Origin: Pseudomonas frederiksbergensis
GTDB taxonomy: Bacteria; Pseudomonadota; Gammaproteobacteria; Pseudomonadales; Pseudomonadaceae
Assembly (NCBI RefSeq): GCF_000802155.2
Contig: NZ_JQGJ02000003.1
Location: forward strand, 1 to 64,000
Length of the DNA stretch: 64,000 nucleotides
Direction of reading: 5' to 3'
A program made the translations under genes and the position numbers. Of the stretch, positions 31,676 through 44,232 are shown one piece after another. A model generated the notes under the pieces. It had not been told where the DNA came from and did not search any database. It saw only the letters and a program-made list of their open reading frames with translations. The first letter of the stretch is position 1; each line of letters begins with the position of its first letter.

Positions 31676-32443
31676 CTAGCGGAAATCCCTTCGCTCGCGA
31701 ATCAAGCGATAGGCATTGTGCAGGTCCCGGGTCTTATCGGTGGCCTCGCGAACCTGTGAAGGCGTGGCTCCGCTGCCGGCGATCTTGTCCGGGTGATGCC
31801 GGCTGAGCAAGCGGCGGTAGGCCCGCTTGATTTGCGGCGGTTCACTGGTGCCCGAAACACCCAGCAATCGCAATGCCTCCTGATAAGTCATGCCACTCGT
31901 GGGTTGCGACAGTTTCTGCGGTTCGTAGTCCATCGCCAGCGCCTGGACCTGCTGCGGCGTCCAGCCGAGCCACTTTCCCCATTGGACAAGCAGCTCGCGC
32001 TCGCTGGCGCCGGCGCGGCCATCGGCCCAGACCATCCGCCAGCAGGCGCGTAGCACGCCTTCAGCCGCATGGGGTTGGGTGGCGAGGCGACGCAGATAAC
32101 CGCGCAGGCGATCATGCTCGGACTTGCCCCGGTTGAACGCCGCGATGGCACGACGTTGCGCCGGCTCGCTCAAATCAAGCGCGCGCATTTCCTGGCGAGC
32201 CTGCTGGATATGGCCGTCAACAACGCGGCCATCGCTTTTCGCCAAGCGTCCGAGCAACACAAACAACAACTCATCGTTGCGCAACGCCGGGCGGCCGCCC
32301 AGGCGTTCACGCACTTGTGCCCAACTGTGCACGTTCAGGCGCCTGTCCAGCGCCTGCCCCAGCAACGCGCCAAGCATGGCCCCCGGGATGCTGGCTATGG
32401 CAAAGCCTGCTCCCGCTCCGATCAGAGTCCCTGGCCACCACAT
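31676..32443 (-). CDS. djlA: DjlA-type membrane co-chaperone (TerB + J domain)
   Basis: DjlA is a DnaK co-chaperone anchored in the inner membrane. The 255-residue protein has a glycine/alanine-rich N-terminal membrane segment (about 5-30), a TerB-like helical domain (about 55-170) and a C-terminal J domain with the HPD motif in SRHHPDKIAG. It starts 1 bp after the murU stop, so it is co-transcribed with amgK-murU. Confidence 0.92.
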   Translation of the reverse strand: MWWPGTLIGAGAGFAIASIPGAMLGALLGQALDRRLNVHSWAQVRERLGGRPALRNDELLFVLLGRLAKSDGRVVDGHIQQARQEMRALDLSEPAQRRAIAAFNRGKSEHDRLRGYLRRLATQPHAAEGVLRACWRMVWADGRAGASERELLVQWGKWLGWTPQQVQALAMDYEPQKLSQPTSGMTYQEALRLLGVSGTSEPPQIKRAYRRLLSRHHPDKIAGSGATPSQVREATDKTRDLHNAYRLIRERRDFR

Positions 32444-32444
32444 A

Positions 32445-34138
<1,694 letters not shown>

Positions 34139-34268
34139 TGCAAGGGTCTCCGACGGCGCTAGCCGTCAAGCGGGTCATGCTTTATTATCCAGCATCTTTT
34201 TCAGACCATCGAGAGGCGTGCGGCCCACACCGCGGGCAGATGGCACGCAGGAAGCCCGGACTAATAAG

Positions 34269-37067
34269 ATGGCATTGAAATCCCCCGCGTTTCGTAAAAA
34301 ATTTCCGTTGCTGGTCACCGGCAGTCTGCTGGCCCTGCAACCCCTGGCCTCTTCATTCGTCGTTGCGGCGCAGCAGTATGACTGTTCCGTCTCCGCTTCG
34401 GGTGCCTGGGACTGTTCACCCAAGACACCGGCCGCAGCTTTGCCGCCACGTCCCGTGCATGAAGGCAGCGCGGTTGCCGACAGTGGCAGCGCTCCGGCCG
34501 ACAGCGATTCGGGCGAGGTAGCCGGCGACAAGCCGATGCTCGTCACCGAAGCCAAGGGCCGCGGCCTGAAGACGCGCAGTGAAGACTACAGCCACCTCGA
34601 CTGGGTTCCTCGCGAGAATCTCACGCCTGCTCAACTGGCCGAGACCGGCCCGTACTGCGCTGGCGCGTACATCGAGCCGTCGCGCCCGGGCATGAACGAC
34701 AAGACCGCCAAGAGCGATGCCCCGACCTTCCTCGGTGCCAAGGCTTCGCGCTACGAGCAGGAGCAACAGGTGGCGACCCTGGCCGGTGACGTTGTCATGC
34801 GCCAGGGCAGCATGCAGGTCGAGGCCGACGAGGCCAGCCTGTACCAGGCCGAGAACCGCGGCGAGCTGAGCGGCAACGTGCGCGTTCGCGACAACGGCGC
34901 GCTGATCGTCGGCGACCATGCCGATGTACAGCTGGATACCGGCGAAGCCAAGGTCGACAACGCCGAATACGTGATGCACAAGTCGCGCATCCGCGGTAAT
35001 GCGCTGTATGCCAAGCGCGCCGAGAACGCGATCATCCGCCTCAAGGACGGTACGTACACCACGTGCGAACCGGGCAGCAACGCCTGGACACTCAAGGGCA
35101 ACAACATCACCTTGAACCCGGCCACCGGCTTCGGCACCGCGACCAACGTGACACTGCGGGTCAAGGACATTCCGGTCCTGTACACGCCCTATATCTACTT
35201 CCCGATCGATGACCGTCGCCAGTCCGGCTTCCTGCCGCCGACCATCGGCAGCGGCAGCGATACCGGCTTCCTGCTGGTTACCCCGTACTACTTCAACCTG
35301 GCGCCGAACTACGACGCCACGTTGTACCCGCGCTACATGAGCAAGCGCGGCATGTTGATGGAAGGCGAATTCCGCTACCTGACCAAGTCCAGCGAAGGTC
35401 AGTTCGGCGCTGCATACCTCAACGATGAAGACGATGAGCGTAGTGGCCAGACCGACTACGACAAGACTCGCTACATGTACAACTGGCAGCACAAGGGCGG
35501 CCTGGATTCGCGTGTATTCACAGAAGTCGACTACACCAAGATCAGCGATCCGTACTATTTCCAGGATTTGCAGACCGACCAGATCGGCGTCGAATCGCGG
35601 GACTATGTGAACCAGCAAGGCGCGGTCAGCTATCGAGGCGATACCTATACCGCGCGGCTGAATGTCCAGGCCACACAGATGGCCACTATCTCGAACATCA
35701 CGCCTTATGATCGCTTGCCGCAGATCACCTTCAATGGTGCGTTGCCGCAGCATCCGGGCGGTCTGGATTTCGCCTACAAGACTGAGTTCGTGCGCTTCGA
35801 TCGTGATCTGCGGACCGGTAATTACGTCGATGAAAACGGGGTACCCGACCCATTCCTTGACACTAACGTCAGAGGATTGGCCCGTGCTACTGGCGACAGG
35901 ATGAATCTGGCACCTGTGGTCAGCCTGCCGATGAACGCAAGTTATGGCTTCATCAAGCCATCGCTCAAGTATCAGTACACTCAGTACGATCTGGACCTCG
36001 ACAGCAGAGGCAAAGCCGACATTGCCGCCCAGGGCCCAGAGGGCGATCGCCTCAACGGTACGTATAGCAGCAGCCAGAACCGTGGCGTTCCAATCGCCAG
36101 CATCGACAGCGGTCTTTACTTTGACCGTGACACCCAGTGGTTCGGCAAGAACTACCGCCAGACCCTGGAGCCGCGCCTGTTCTACCTCTACGTGCCGGAT
36201 GAAGACCAGAGCGACATTCCGGTCTTTGACACCAGCGAATATACCTTCAGCTATGCATCGCTGTTCCGTGACAACCGATTCTCGGGTTCCGACCGCGTAG
36301 GGGACGAGAACAAGCTGTCCCTGGGCGTCACGAGCCGCTGGATCGAAGAAAACGGCTTCGAGCGTCAACGCATCAGTGTTGGCCAAGCCCTCTACTTCAA
36401 GGATCGCGAGGTCCAGTTGCCAGGCATTGATGCCCGAACTCGGGACGATGCCCATTCCGACGTTTCGCCATATGCGCTGGAATATGAATATCGCTGGAAT
36501 CGCGACTGGCGCACCACGGCCGAATATAACTGGGACCCAGACACCCACAGCCCTCGCTCCGGCAGCGCAATGTTCCACTACCAGCCGGAGGACAACCCGA
36601 ACAAGGTTATCAACGCCGGTTATCGCTATCGCAACGACCAGATCCGGTACGACGAGAACACTGGCCAATGGCAAGTCGGCGGCGGCGACTACGGCACTCC
36701 CGGTTCGCCTGGCTACGTGAAGGACTACTACAAGATCAAACAGCACGACTTCTCGGTCATCTGGCCGATCGTGCCGCAGTGGAACGCAATCAGCCGCTGG
36801 CAGTATGACTACAACCGCAACCGTACTCTGGAAGCCTTCGGTGGTTTCGAATACGACAACTGCTGCTGGAAACTGCGCCTGATAAACCGTTACTGGGTCG
36901 ACTATGAAGAATTCAGTCAAGCCGCCCCGGAAAACGAAAAAGGCGACCACGGCGTCTTCCTCCAAATTGTTCTGAAGGGACTCGGCGGCCTCACCGGCGC
37001 CAAGGTAGAGAGCTTCCTCGACAAAGGCATTCAAGGTTATCGTGAACGTGAAGACCAAGCTTTCTGA
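34269..37067 (+). CDS. lptD: LPS-assembly protein LptD
   Basis: LptD is the outer-membrane beta-barrel that inserts lipopolysaccharide, in complex with LptE. The 932-residue protein has a signal sequence (about 1-34), a periplasmic OstA/LptA-like jellyroll (about 150-320) and a C-terminal barrel. Cysteines for disulfide formation are visible at C39 and C49 near the N-terminus and as a CC pair in [10 protein letters not shown] near the C-terminus. A long open frame runs 67 codons further upstream, but the ATG at 34269 begins a proper signal peptide. It overlaps surA by 26 nt. Confidence 0.96.
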   Translation: MALKSPAFRKKFPLLVTGSLLALQPLASSFVVAAQQYDCSVSASGAWDCSPKTPAAALPPRPVHEGSAVADSGSAPADSDSGEVAGDKPMLVTEAKGRGLKTRSEDYSHLDWVPRENLTPAQLAETGPYCAGAYIEPSRPGMNDKTAKSDAPTFLGAKASRYEQEQQVATLAGDVVMRQGSMQVEADEASLYQAENRGELSGNVRVRDNGALIVGDHADVQLDTGEAKVDNAEYVMHKSRIRGNALYAKRAENAIIRLKDGTYTTCEPGSNAWTLKGNNITLNPATGFGTATNVTLRVKDIPVLYTPYIYFPIDDRRQSGFLPPTIGSGSDTGFLLVTPYYFNLAPNYDATLYPRYMSKRGMLMEGEFRYLTKSSEGQFGAAYLNDEDDERSGQTDYDKTRYMYNWQHKGGLDSRVFTEVDYTKISDPYYFQDLQTDQIGVESRDYVNQQGAVSYRGDTYTARLNVQATQMATISNITPYDRLPQITFNGALPQHPGGLDFAYKTEFVRFDRDLRTGNYVDENGVPDPFLDTNVRGLARATGDRMNLAPVVSLPMNASYGFIKPSLKYQYTQYDLDLDSRGKADIAAQGPEGDRLNGTYSSSQNRGVPIASIDSGLYFDRDTQWFGKNYRQTLEPRLFYLYVPDEDQSDIPVFDTSEYTFSYASLFRDNRFSGSDRVGDENKLSLGVTSRWIEENGFERQRISVGQALYFKDREVQLPGIDARTRDDAHSDVSPYALEYEYRWNRDWRTTAEYNWDPDTHSPRSGSAMFHYQPEDNPNKVINAGYRYRNDQIRYDENTGQWQVGGGDYGTPGSPGYVKDYYKIKQHDFSVIWPIVPQWNAISRWQYDYNRNRTLEAFGGFEYDNCCWKLRLINRYWVDYEEFSQAAPENEKGDHGVFLQIVLKGLGGLTGAKVESFLDKGIQGYREREDQAF

Positions 37068-38364
37068 TTGTCTGCGCCCGCTGATGCTGGGCGCATTGTT
37101 CCTGGGTACCGCGGCCAACGCCGCGGTACAGTCCATCGACAAGGTCGTGGCCATCGTCGATAACGACGTGGTCATGCAAAGCCAACTGGACCAGCGCGTC
37201 CAAGAAGTGCAGCAAACCATTGCCAAGCGTGGCGGCGGCTTGCCACCACCGGGCGTGCTGGACCAACAAGTGCTCGAGCGCCTGATCGTCGAAAACCTGC
37301 AGTTGCAGATTGGCGAACGTTCCGGCATCCGCATCACTGATGAAGAACTGAACCAGGCCGTCGGCACCATTGCCCAGCGCAACAACATGACCATCGATCA
37401 GTTCCGCGCCGCCCTGGCTCGCGACGGCCTGTCCTTTGACGACGCCCGCGACCAGATCCGCCGCGAGATGGTCATCAGCCGGGTACGTCAGCGTCGCGTG
37501 GCCGAACGCATCCAGGTGTCCGAGCAGGAAGTGAAGAATTTCCTCGCCTCAGACCTGGGCAAGATGCAACTGTCTGAAGAACTGCACTTGGCGAACATCC
37601 TGATTCCTACCCCCGAAAGCGCCAACTCCGAAGCGATTCAGAGTGCTTATCGCCAGGCCATGGATGTTTACCAGCAGCTCAAGCAAGGCGCTGACTTCGG
37701 CCAAATGGCGGTAGCGCGTTCGGGCAGTGAAAACGCCCTGGAAGGCGGCGACATGGGCTGGCGTAAAGCCGCTCAACTGCCACCACCGTTCGACCGTGAG
37801 CTCAGTGCCATGGCCGTCGGCGACATTACCCAGCCTGCCCGCACCCCTGGCGGCTTCATCATCCTGAAGTTGCTGGAGAAACGCGGTGGCGGTACCCAGG
37901 TGCGCGATGAAGTCCATGTTCGCCATATCCTGATCAAACCGAGTGAAATCCGCAGCGAAGCCGAGACCAAGCGCCTGGCCGAGAAACTCTACGAGCGGAT
38001 CACCTCTGGCGAAGACTTCGCCGAGCTGGCCAAGAGCTTCTCGGAAGACCCTGGGTCGGCCCTCAATGGTGGCGACCTGAACTGGGTCGATCCGAATGCG
38101 CTGGTTCCCGAGTTCCGCCAGGTCATGGCCGAGACCCCACAGGGTCAACTGTCCAAGCCGTTCAAGAGCCCTTATGGCTGGCACGTACTGGAAGTCCTTG
38201 GCCGTCGCGCCACTGACAGCACCACCCAGGCGCGCGAACAGCAGGCGATGACGGTATTGCGTAACCGCAAGTACGACGAAGAGCTGCAAACCTGGCTACG
38301 CCAGATTCGCGACGAAGCCTACGTCGAGATCAAACTCCCTGGTGCAGACCAGGCAGCGCAGTGA
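37042..38364 (+). CDS. surA: Periplasmic chaperone/peptidyl-prolyl isomerase SurA
   Basis: SurA escorts outer-membrane proteins, including LptD, across the periplasm. The 440-residue protein has a signal peptide (1-27, ending AANA), a SurA N-terminal domain and two parvulin domains (about 175-275 and 290-390, with [12 protein letters not shown] and [14 protein letters not shown]). It starts at a GTG (37042; AAGG 5 nt upstream) inside the end of lptD; GTG 37048 is an alternative. Tight overlap with lptD and pdxA marks one operon. Confidence 0.95.
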   Translation: MNVKTKLSDCLRPLMLGALFLGTAANAAVQSIDKVVAIVDNDVVMQSQLDQRVQEVQQTIAKRGGGLPPPGVLDQQVLERLIVENLQLQIGERSGIRITDEELNQAVGTIAQRNNMTIDQFRAALARDGLSFDDARDQIRREMVISRVRQRRVAERIQVSEQEVKNFLASDLGKMQLSEELHLANILIPTPESANSEAIQSAYRQAMDVYQQLKQGADFGQMAVARSGSENALEGGDMGWRKAAQLPPPFDRELSAMAVGDITQPARTPGGFIILKLLEKRGGGTQVRDEVHVRHILIKPSEIRSEAETKRLAEKLYERITSGEDFAELAKSFSEDPGSALNGGDLNWVDPNALVPEFRQVMAETPQGQLSKPFKSPYGWHVLEVLGRRATDSTTQAREQQAMTVLRNRKYDEELQTWLRQIRDEAYVEIKLPGADQAAQ

Positions 38365-39350
38365 AACCCAAGCGTTTCGCGCTGACCCCCGGCGAGCCTG
38401 CCGGCATCGGTCCCGACCTGTGCCTGCTGCTCGCCTCGCAAGCCCAGCCGCACCCCCTGATTGCCATCACCAGCCGCGACCTGCTCCTCGAGCGGGCCGC
38501 GCAGCTGGGGGTGGACGTCAATCTGCGTCCGGTCACACCAGACGCCTGGCCTGATGCCCCGGCACCCGCGGGCAGCCTGTATGTCTGGGATACACCGCTG
38601 GGCGCCCCGGTTGTTACGGGCCAACTGGATACCGCCAACGCTGCTTTTGTCCTGGAAACCCTGACCCGCGCCGGCCAAGGCTGCCTGGACGGGGCTTTCG
38701 CCGGCATGATCACCGCGCCGGTACACAAGGGCGTCATCAATGAATCCGGCATTCCGTTTTCCGGACACACGGAATTCCTGGCCGACCTGACGCAAACCGC
38801 GCAAGTCGTGATGATGCTCGCCACCCGCGGCCTGCGCGTGGCCCTGGTCACCACTCACCTGCCCCTGCGGGACATCACCGACGCTATTACCCCGGAACGC
38901 ATCGAGCGAGTCGCGCGGATATTGCACACCGACCTTCAGAACAAATTCGGCATCGCCCGGCCACGTATCCTGGTGTGCGGGCTGAACCCTCATGCAGGGG
39001 AAGGCGGACACCTGGGCCGTGAAGAAATCGACATCATCGAACCCACATTGGAGCGCTTGCGCAGCGAGGGCATGGACCTGCGTGGCCCGCTACCTGCCGA
39101 CACTCTATTTACCCCCAAATATCTGGAGCACTGCGATGCGGTGCTGGCGATGTACCACGACCAGGGCCTGCCCGTGTTGAAGTACAAAGGCTTCGGCGCA
39201 GCGGTGAACGTGACCCTGGGCTTGCCGATCATCCGCACCTCCGTGGACCACGGCACTGCCCTGGACCTGGCTGGCAGCGGCAAGATCGACACCGGCAGCC
39301 TGCAAGTCGCATTGGAAACCGCGTACCAGATGGCCGAGACTCATATATGA
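38361..39350 (+). CDS. pdxA: 4-hydroxythreonine-4-phosphate dehydrogenase
   Basis: PdxA catalyses an oxidation step in pyridoxal-5-phosphate synthesis. The 329-residue protein has the start motif [25 protein letters not shown], the zinc-site histidine segment FSGHTEFLA and [11 protein letters not shown]. It starts with GTG, overlapping the surA stop by 4 nt (GTGA). Confidence 0.96.
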   Translation: MKPKRFALTPGEPAGIGPDLCLLLASQAQPHPLIAITSRDLLLERAAQLGVDVNLRPVTPDAWPDAPAPAGSLYVWDTPLGAPVVTGQLDTANAAFVLETLTRAGQGCLDGAFAGMITAPVHKGVINESGIPFSGHTEFLADLTQTAQVVMMLATRGLRVALVTTHLPLRDITDAITPERIERVARILHTDLQNKFGIARPRILVCGLNPHAGEGGHLGREEIDIIEPTLERLRSEGMDLRGPLPADTLFTPKYLEHCDAVLAMYHDQGLPVLKYKGFGAAVNVTLGLPIIRTSVDHGTALDLAGSGKIDTGSLQVALETAYQMAETHI

Positions 39351-40165
39351 CCGAGCAATACCAACACCGCGCGCGCAAGCGCTTCGGCCAGAATTTCCTG
39401 CATGATGCCGGCGTGATCGACCGCATCCTGCGCTCAATCAATGCCAAGCCCGATGATCGCTTGTTGGAAATCGGTCCGGGCCAGGGCGCACTGACGCAGG
39501 GTCTGCTCAGTAGCGGCGCGCAACTCGACGTGGTGGAACTGGACAAGGACCTGGTCCCGATTCTGAATCAGCAGTTTGCAGGAAAAAGCAATTTCAACCT
39601 GCATCAAGGCGATGCGCTGAAATTCGATTTCAACAGCCTGGGTGCCGCGCCGGGCAGCCTTCGTGTAGTGGGCAACCTGCCCTATAACATCTCGACGCCA
39701 CTGATTTTCCACCTGCTGAACAATGCCGGCCTCATCCGCGACATGCACTTCATGCTGCAAAAGGAAGTGGTCGAGCGCCTCGCCGCGGGTCCTGGCGGCG
39801 GTGATTGGGGTCGCTTGTCGATCATGGTCCAGTACCATTGCCGGGTCGATCATCTGTTTAACGTGGGTCCGGGCGCATTCAACCCTCCCCCCAAAGTCGA
39901 TTCCGCAATCGTCCGCCTTGTACCGCACGCGGTCCTGCCGCACCCCGCCAGGGATCACAGACTGCTGGAGCGCGTGGTACGCGAAGCATTCAACCAGCGT
40001 CGCAAAACCCTGCGCAACACCTTGAAACTATTGCTCGGCAGCGCTGAAATCGAAGCCGCCGGCGTCGACGGCAGCCTGCGCCCCGAGCAATTGGACCTGG
40101 CGGCCTTTGTGCGCCTGGCCGACAAGCTCAGCGAACAGGTCACGCCAAACGACAACGCCCCCTGA
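39347..40165 (+). CDS. rsmA: 16S rRNA dimethyladenosine methyltransferase
   Basis: RsmA (KsgA) dimethylates two adjacent adenines near the 3' end of 16S rRNA. The 272-residue protein has the AdoMet-binding [15 protein letters not shown] (about 42-56) and catalytic motif [11 protein letters not shown]. It overlaps pdxA by 4 nt (ATGA). This gene cluster (lptD-surA-pdxA-rsmA-apaGH) is a conserved gammaproteobacterial operon. Confidence 0.96.
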   Translation: MTEQYQHRARKRFGQNFLHDAGVIDRILRSINAKPDDRLLEIGPGQGALTQGLLSSGAQLDVVELDKDLVPILNQQFAGKSNFNLHQGDALKFDFNSLGAAPGSLRVVGNLPYNISTPLIFHLLNNAGLIRDMHFMLQKEVVERLAAGPGGGDWGRLSIMVQYHCRVDHLFNVGPGAFNPPPKVDSAIVRLVPHAVLPHPARDHRLLERVVREAFNQRRKTLRNTLKLLLGSAEIEAAGVDGSLRPEQLDLAAFVRLADKLSEQVTPNDNAP

Positions 40166-40273
40166 CACGCGACGATCCTTATCGGGCAGTACGCCAGTCT
40201 GGTTTACTACCCGATACTTGGCCTAGACTGACTCCCTCAGTGACTCCCGCGTCCCGCTTCCAAGGCCTTTTGC

Positions 40274-40654
40274 ATGTCCGATCCTCGTTACCAGGTCGAC
40301 GTCAGCGTCGCCACCCGCTTTCTCGCTGAACAGTCGCAACCCGAGCACAACCGCTTCGCCTTCGCCTACACCATTACCGTGCGCAACAACGGCTCGCTGC
40401 CAGCCAGGTTGCTGTCCCGGCATTGGGTCATCACCGACGGCGACGGCCATGTCGAAGAGGTGCGGGGCGAAGGAGTGGTTGGCCAGCAGCCGCTGATCGA
40501 TGCAGGCAAGAGCCACAGCTACAGCAGCGGGACGGTGATGACGACCAAGGTCGGCACCATGCAAGGCACTTACCAGATGCTTGCCGAAGACGGTAAGCGC
40601 TTCGATGCGATCATCAAGCCTTTCCGCCTCGCGGTGCCTGGAGCGCTGCACTGA
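40274..40654 (+). CDS. apaG: ApaG domain protein
   Basis: This 126-residue single-domain protein has a fibronectin-III-like fold and unknown biochemical role. It is recognisable by [22 protein letters not shown] and the GxGVVGxQP segment. It is linked to Co2+ resistance and to Ap4A metabolism by its constant position before apaH. AAGG precedes the ATG, and its stop overlaps the apaH start. Confidence 0.95.
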   Translation: MSDPRYQVDVSVATRFLAEQSQPEHNRFAFAYTITVRNNGSLPARLLSRHWVITDGDGHVEEVRGEGVVGQQPLIDAGKSHSYSSGTVMTTKVGTMQGTYQMLAEDGKRFDAIIKPFRLAVPGALH

Positions 40655-41529
40655 TGGCCACGTATGCGGTGGGCGACCTGCAGGGCTGCCTGGACCCGCT
40701 CAAATGCCTGCTGGAACAGGTAGCGTTCGACCCATGCAAAGACACGTTGTGGCTGGTGGGCGACCTGGTCAACCGGGGTCCGCAATCGCTGGAAACCCTT
40801 CGTTTCCTCTACGGCATCCGCGATTCGTTGGTGTGCGTGCTTGGCAATCACGATTTGCACCTGCTGGCCGCCTGGCAAAACATCGAACGCCTGAAAAAGT
40901 CCGATACCTTGGGCGAGATCCTGGGCGCGCCTGATTGCGTCGAACTGCTCGAATGGTTGCGCCAGCAAAAACTCATGCATTACGACGAGGCGCGACATCT
41001 TGCGCTGGTACATGCCGGCATCCCGCCCCAATGGTCCCTGCGCAGGGCGCTAAAATGCGCGGGCGAAGTGGAGCAGGCATTGCGCGACGATAACCTGTTC
41101 GCTCCCTACCTGGACGGCATGTACGGCAACGAACCCGTCAAATGGGACAACGACCTCACCGGAACGGCCCGCCTTCGGGTGATCACCAACTATTTCACCC
41201 GCATGCGTTTCTGCACCCGCGACGGCAAGCTCGACCTCAAGGGCAAGGAAGGCATCGAGACCGCCCCGCCCGGCTACGCGCCCTGGTTCAAGCACAAGGA
41301 GCGCAAGACCCGCGACCTGAAGATCATTTTCGGGCACTGGGCGGCCCTTGAGGGAAAAACTGGCGAAGCCGGGGTCATTGCCCTCGATACCGGCTGCGTC
41401 TGGGGTAGCGCGATGACACTGATGAACGTCGACACCGGCGAGTTGCTGCGCTGCGATTGCGACGAGAAAGGCCACGCCAAGCCCCATCAACCGACTACTG
41501 AATCAATGCCAGCCAGCACCGCCGTTTGA
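40654..41529 (+). CDS. apaH: Symmetrical bis(5'-nucleosyl)-tetraphosphatase
   Basis: ApaH splits Ap4A into two ADP and controls this alarmone and Np4-capped RNA. The 291-residue metallophosphoesterase has the three metal motifs [18 protein letters not shown] and GNHDLHL within the first 75 residues. Its ATG shares the final base of the apaG stop. Confidence 0.96.
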   Translation: MATYAVGDLQGCLDPLKCLLEQVAFDPCKDTLWLVGDLVNRGPQSLETLRFLYGIRDSLVCVLGNHDLHLLAAWQNIERLKKSDTLGEILGAPDCVELLEWLRQQKLMHYDEARHLALVHAGIPPQWSLRRALKCAGEVEQALRDDNLFAPYLDGMYGNEPVKWDNDLTGTARLRVITNYFTRMRFCTRDGKLDLKGKEGIETAPPGYAPWFKHKERKTRDLKIIFGHWAALEGKTGEAGVIALDTGCVWGSAMTLMNVDTGELLRCDCDEKGHAKPHQPTTESMPASTAV

Positions 41530-41562
41530 ACGGCGCCACGCTTGAGGCCAGAGGAGTCTTTC

Positions 41563-41892
41563 ATGACCGAATTCAAACGTATCCCTCCCGAAGCGGCCCA
41601 CGCACTGCTCAAGAAAGGGGCTGTCGTCGTCGATGTGCGCGACCCGGCGACTTTCGCAGCTATGCATATCAGCGGCTCCAAGCATCTGGATAACCATTCC
41701 CTCCACGCTTTCATCCAGGGCGCTGATCTCGATGCGCCTACCGTCGTGGTCTGCTATCACGGCAACTCCAGCCAGAGCGCGGCGGCTTACCTGGTCAGCC
41801 AGGGCTTCAGCGACGTCTACAGCCTGGACGGCGGTTTCGAGCTATGGCGGACGGTTTATCCTAATGAAACAGAGCAAGCCACCCAGGAATAA
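41563..41892 (+). CDS. glpE: Thiosulfate sulfurtransferase GlpE
   Basis: This 110-residue single-domain rhodanese carries the active-site Cys64 in [11 protein letters not shown], which accepts sulfane sulfur from thiosulfate. The ATG at 41563 has GAGGAG upstream; the earlier in-frame ATG at 41542 does not. It follows apaH by 33 bp. Confidence 0.94.
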   Translation: MTEFKRIPPEAAHALLKKGAVVVDVRDPATFAAMHISGSKHLDNHSLHAFIQGADLDAPTVVVCYHGNSSQSAAAYLVSQGFSDVYSLDGGFELWRTVYPNETEQATQE

Positions 41893-42192
41893 TTTTTTAT
41901 GACGCCCAAGCCCGCGAGAACCGCGGGCTTGCGCGATGGCAGACGAACGGTCTGCCACAACTAATTACGTATTCAACCTTTACCTCTCGGATTCCGAACT
42001 ATCCTTAGCCTCAGGCCATCCAAAACAGGGGAGAGCCGGTACACCGGCGCGCGGATCATCGGTAGTCAGCTTTCAGGAGCCCACATTCTTGAAAGCATTC
42101 TGGGGGGTAAAACGGCAACTGGGTTCCCAGCGGCTGTCCAGCATCGACTGATTGATCCGACACCGGCTCCACGTATCGAGCGAGGTGACGTC
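41893..42192 (+). promoter_or_regulatory. 300-nt upstream region of prkA with several hairpins
   Basis: No convincing gene. A 9-bp hairpin AAGCCCGCG-AGAAC-CGCGGGCTT (41908-41930) follows glpE and may end its transcript, although the T-run lies upstream of it. A second hairpin TGGCAGAC...GTCTGCCA is at about 41938-41958, and GCCGGT-AC-ACCGGC at 42035-42048. I did not find a convincing -24/-12 sigma54 promoter. A 71-codon ORF here lacks supporting features. Confidence 0.5.
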
Positions 42193-44115
42193 ATGAGTAT
42201 TTTTAGCCACTTCCAGCAACGTTTCGAGTCCACGCGGCAAGAGGAGTACTCGCTGCAGGAATACCTCGAACTCTGCAAGCAAGACCGCAGTGCCTATGCA
42301 TCGGCCGCGGAGCGCCTGTTGCTGGCAATCGGAGAACCGGAACTGCTGGATACCTCGACCAACTCGAGGCTCTCGCGAATTTTTTCCAACAAAGTGATCC
42401 GGCGCTACCCGGCCTTTGCGGACTTCCACGGGATGGAGGAATGCATCGAACAGATCGTGTCTTATTTCCGCCATGCTGCCCAAGGCCTGGAAGAGAAAAA
42501 GCAGATTCTCTATCTGCTCGGCCCCGTTGGTGGTGGTAAATCGTCCCTGGCCGAAAAACTCAAGCAACTGATCGAAAAAGTCCCCTTCTACGCCATCAAG
42601 GGTTCTCCGGTTTTCGAATCGCCCCTGGGGCTGTTCAACGCGACCGAGGACGGCGCGATCCTCGAAGAAGACTTCGGGATCCCGCGCCGTTACCTCAATA
42701 CCATCATGTCGCCATGGGCCACCAAGCGCCTGGCGGAGTTCGGCGGCGACATCAGCCAGTTCCGCGTGGTCAAGCTCTACCCTTCGATCCTCAACCAGAT
42801 CGCAGTGGCCAAGACCGAACCGGGCGACGAAAACAACCAGGACATCTCGGCCCTCGTGGGCAAGGTCGATATTCGCAAACTGGAGGAATTCCCACAGAAC
42901 GACGCCGACGCTTATAGCTATTCGGGTGCACTGTGCCGGGCCAACCAGGGCCTGATGGAATTCGTCGAGATGTTCAAGGCGCCGATCAAGGTACTCCACC
43001 CATTGCTGACCGCCACCCAGGAAGGTAACTACAACAGTACCGAGGGGCTGGGGGCGATTCCGTTCAGCGGCATCCTGCTGGCGCACTCCAACGAGTCGGA
43101 ATGGCATACCTTCCGCAACAACAAGAACAACGAAGCCTTCATCGACCGGATCTACATCGTCAAGGTGCCTTACTGCCTGCGGGTCACCGACGAGGTGAAG
43201 ATCTACGACAAACTGTTGTTCAACAGCTCGCTGTCCAAGGCCCATTGCGCGCCCGACACGCTGAAGATGCTTGCCCAGTTCACCGTGTTGTCGCGCCTGA
43301 AGGAGCCGGAAAACTCCAACATCTATTCGAAGATGCGGGTGTACGACGGCGAAAACCTCAAGGACACCGATCCGAAGGCCAAGTCTATCCAGGAATACCG
43401 CGACAACGCGGGCGTGGACGAAGGCATGAATGGCTTGTCCACCCGTTTCGCGTTCAAGATCCTGTCCAAGGTCTTCAACTTCGACCCCCACGAAATCGCC
43501 GCCAACCCGGTCCACTTGTTGTATGTGCTCGAGCAACAGATCGAGCAGGAGCAGTTCCAGGCAGAGACCCGCGAGCGCTACCTGCGCTTCCTCAAGGAAT
43601 ACCTGGCGCCACGCTATATCGAGTTCATCGGCAAGGAGATCCAGACCGCATACCTGGAATCCTATAGCGAATACGGCCAGAACATTTTCGACCGCTACGT
43701 GCTGTACGCGGACTTCTGGATTCAGGACCAGGAATATCGAGATCCGGAAACGGGCGAGATCCTCAATCGCGTAGCGCTCAACGAGGAACTGGAAAAGATC
43801 GAAAAACCAGCGGGTATCAGCAATCCGAAGGACTTCCGCAACGAGATCGTCAACTTCGTGCTGCGCGCCCGGGCCAACAACAACGGCAAGAATCCTACCT
43901 GGCTCAGCTATGAGAAGCTGCGGGTGGTCATCGAGAAGAAAATGTTCTCCAACACCGAGGACCTGCTGCCTGTCATCAGCTTCAACGCCAAGGCCAGCAA
44001 GGAGGACCAGCAAAAACACAACGACTTCGTTACGCGCATGGTCGAACGTGGCTATACCGACAAACAGGTACGACTGCTCTCCGAGTGGTATCTGCGGGTC
44101 CGTAAATCACAATAG
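42193..44115 (+). CDS. prkA: PrkA family serine protein kinase (YeaG)
   Basis: This 640-residue AAA+/kinase-like protein acts in starvation and nitrogen-stress responses, usually with YeaH and a SpoVR protein. Walker A GPVGGGKSSL is near residue 113, the PrkA AAA domain covers about 20-380 and the C-terminal PrkA domain about 390-635. It is the first gene of the prkA-yeaH-spoVR cluster. Confidence 0.95.
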   Translation: MSIFSHFQQRFESTRQEEYSLQEYLELCKQDRSAYASAAERLLLAIGEPELLDTSTNSRLSRIFSNKVIRRYPAFADFHGMEECIEQIVSYFRHAAQGLEEKKQILYLLGPVGGGKSSLAEKLKQLIEKVPFYAIKGSPVFESPLGLFNATEDGAILEEDFGIPRRYLNTIMSPWATKRLAEFGGDISQFRVVKLYPSILNQIAVAKTEPGDENNQDISALVGKVDIRKLEEFPQNDADAYSYSGALCRANQGLMEFVEMFKAPIKVLHPLLTATQEGNYNSTEGLGAIPFSGILLAHSNESEWHTFRNNKNNEAFIDRIYIVKVPYCLRVTDEVKIYDKLLFNSSLSKAHCAPDTLKMLAQFTVLSRLKEPENSNIYSKMRVYDGENLKDTDPKAKSIQEYRDNAGVDEGMNGLSTRFAFKILSKVFNFDPHEIAANPVHLLYVLEQQIEQEQFQAETRERYLRFLKEYLAPRYIEFIGKEIQTAYLESYSEYGQNIFDRYVLYADFWIQDQEYRDPETGEILNRVALNEELEKIEKPAGISNPKDFRNEIVNFVLRARANNNGKNPTWLSYEKLRVVIEKKMFSNTEDLLPVISFNAKASKEDQQKHNDFVTRMVERGYTDKQVRLLSEWYLRVRKSQ

Positions 44116-44117
44116 CC

Positions 44118-44217
44118 AGCTACAAGCCGCAAGCGACAAGCTGCAAGAAGAAGTTGCGTGACCCTACAGCTGGGTAACTGCTTTTTACTTGCAGCTTGCA
44201 GCTCACAACTTGAAGCT
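44118..44217. repeat. Imperfect inverted repeat between prkA and yeaH
   Basis: A 30-nt arm at 44118-44147 (AGCTACAAGCCGCAAGCG...) is about three-quarters complementary to 44188-44217 (CTTGCAGCTTGCAGC...). CAAGCTGCAAG-type sequence recurs near 4570 and 27305, so it belongs to a dispersed family. It would form a large hairpin in the operon mRNA. Confidence 0.7.
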
Positions 44218-44232
44218 GCCCGGAGGGCCCCC

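Noticed and set aside
34416..37394. 992-codon open frame on the minus strand
   Set aside because: It lies antisense to lptD and surA, both certain. It is a by-product of GC-rich codon use and the protein has no recognisable domain.
41936..42151. 71-codon frame upstream of prkA
   Set aside because: No ribosome-binding site; it covers hairpins of a probable leader region.
42073..44019. 648-codon open frame on the minus strand
   Set aside because: Antisense to prkA, with no ribosome-binding site or domain.
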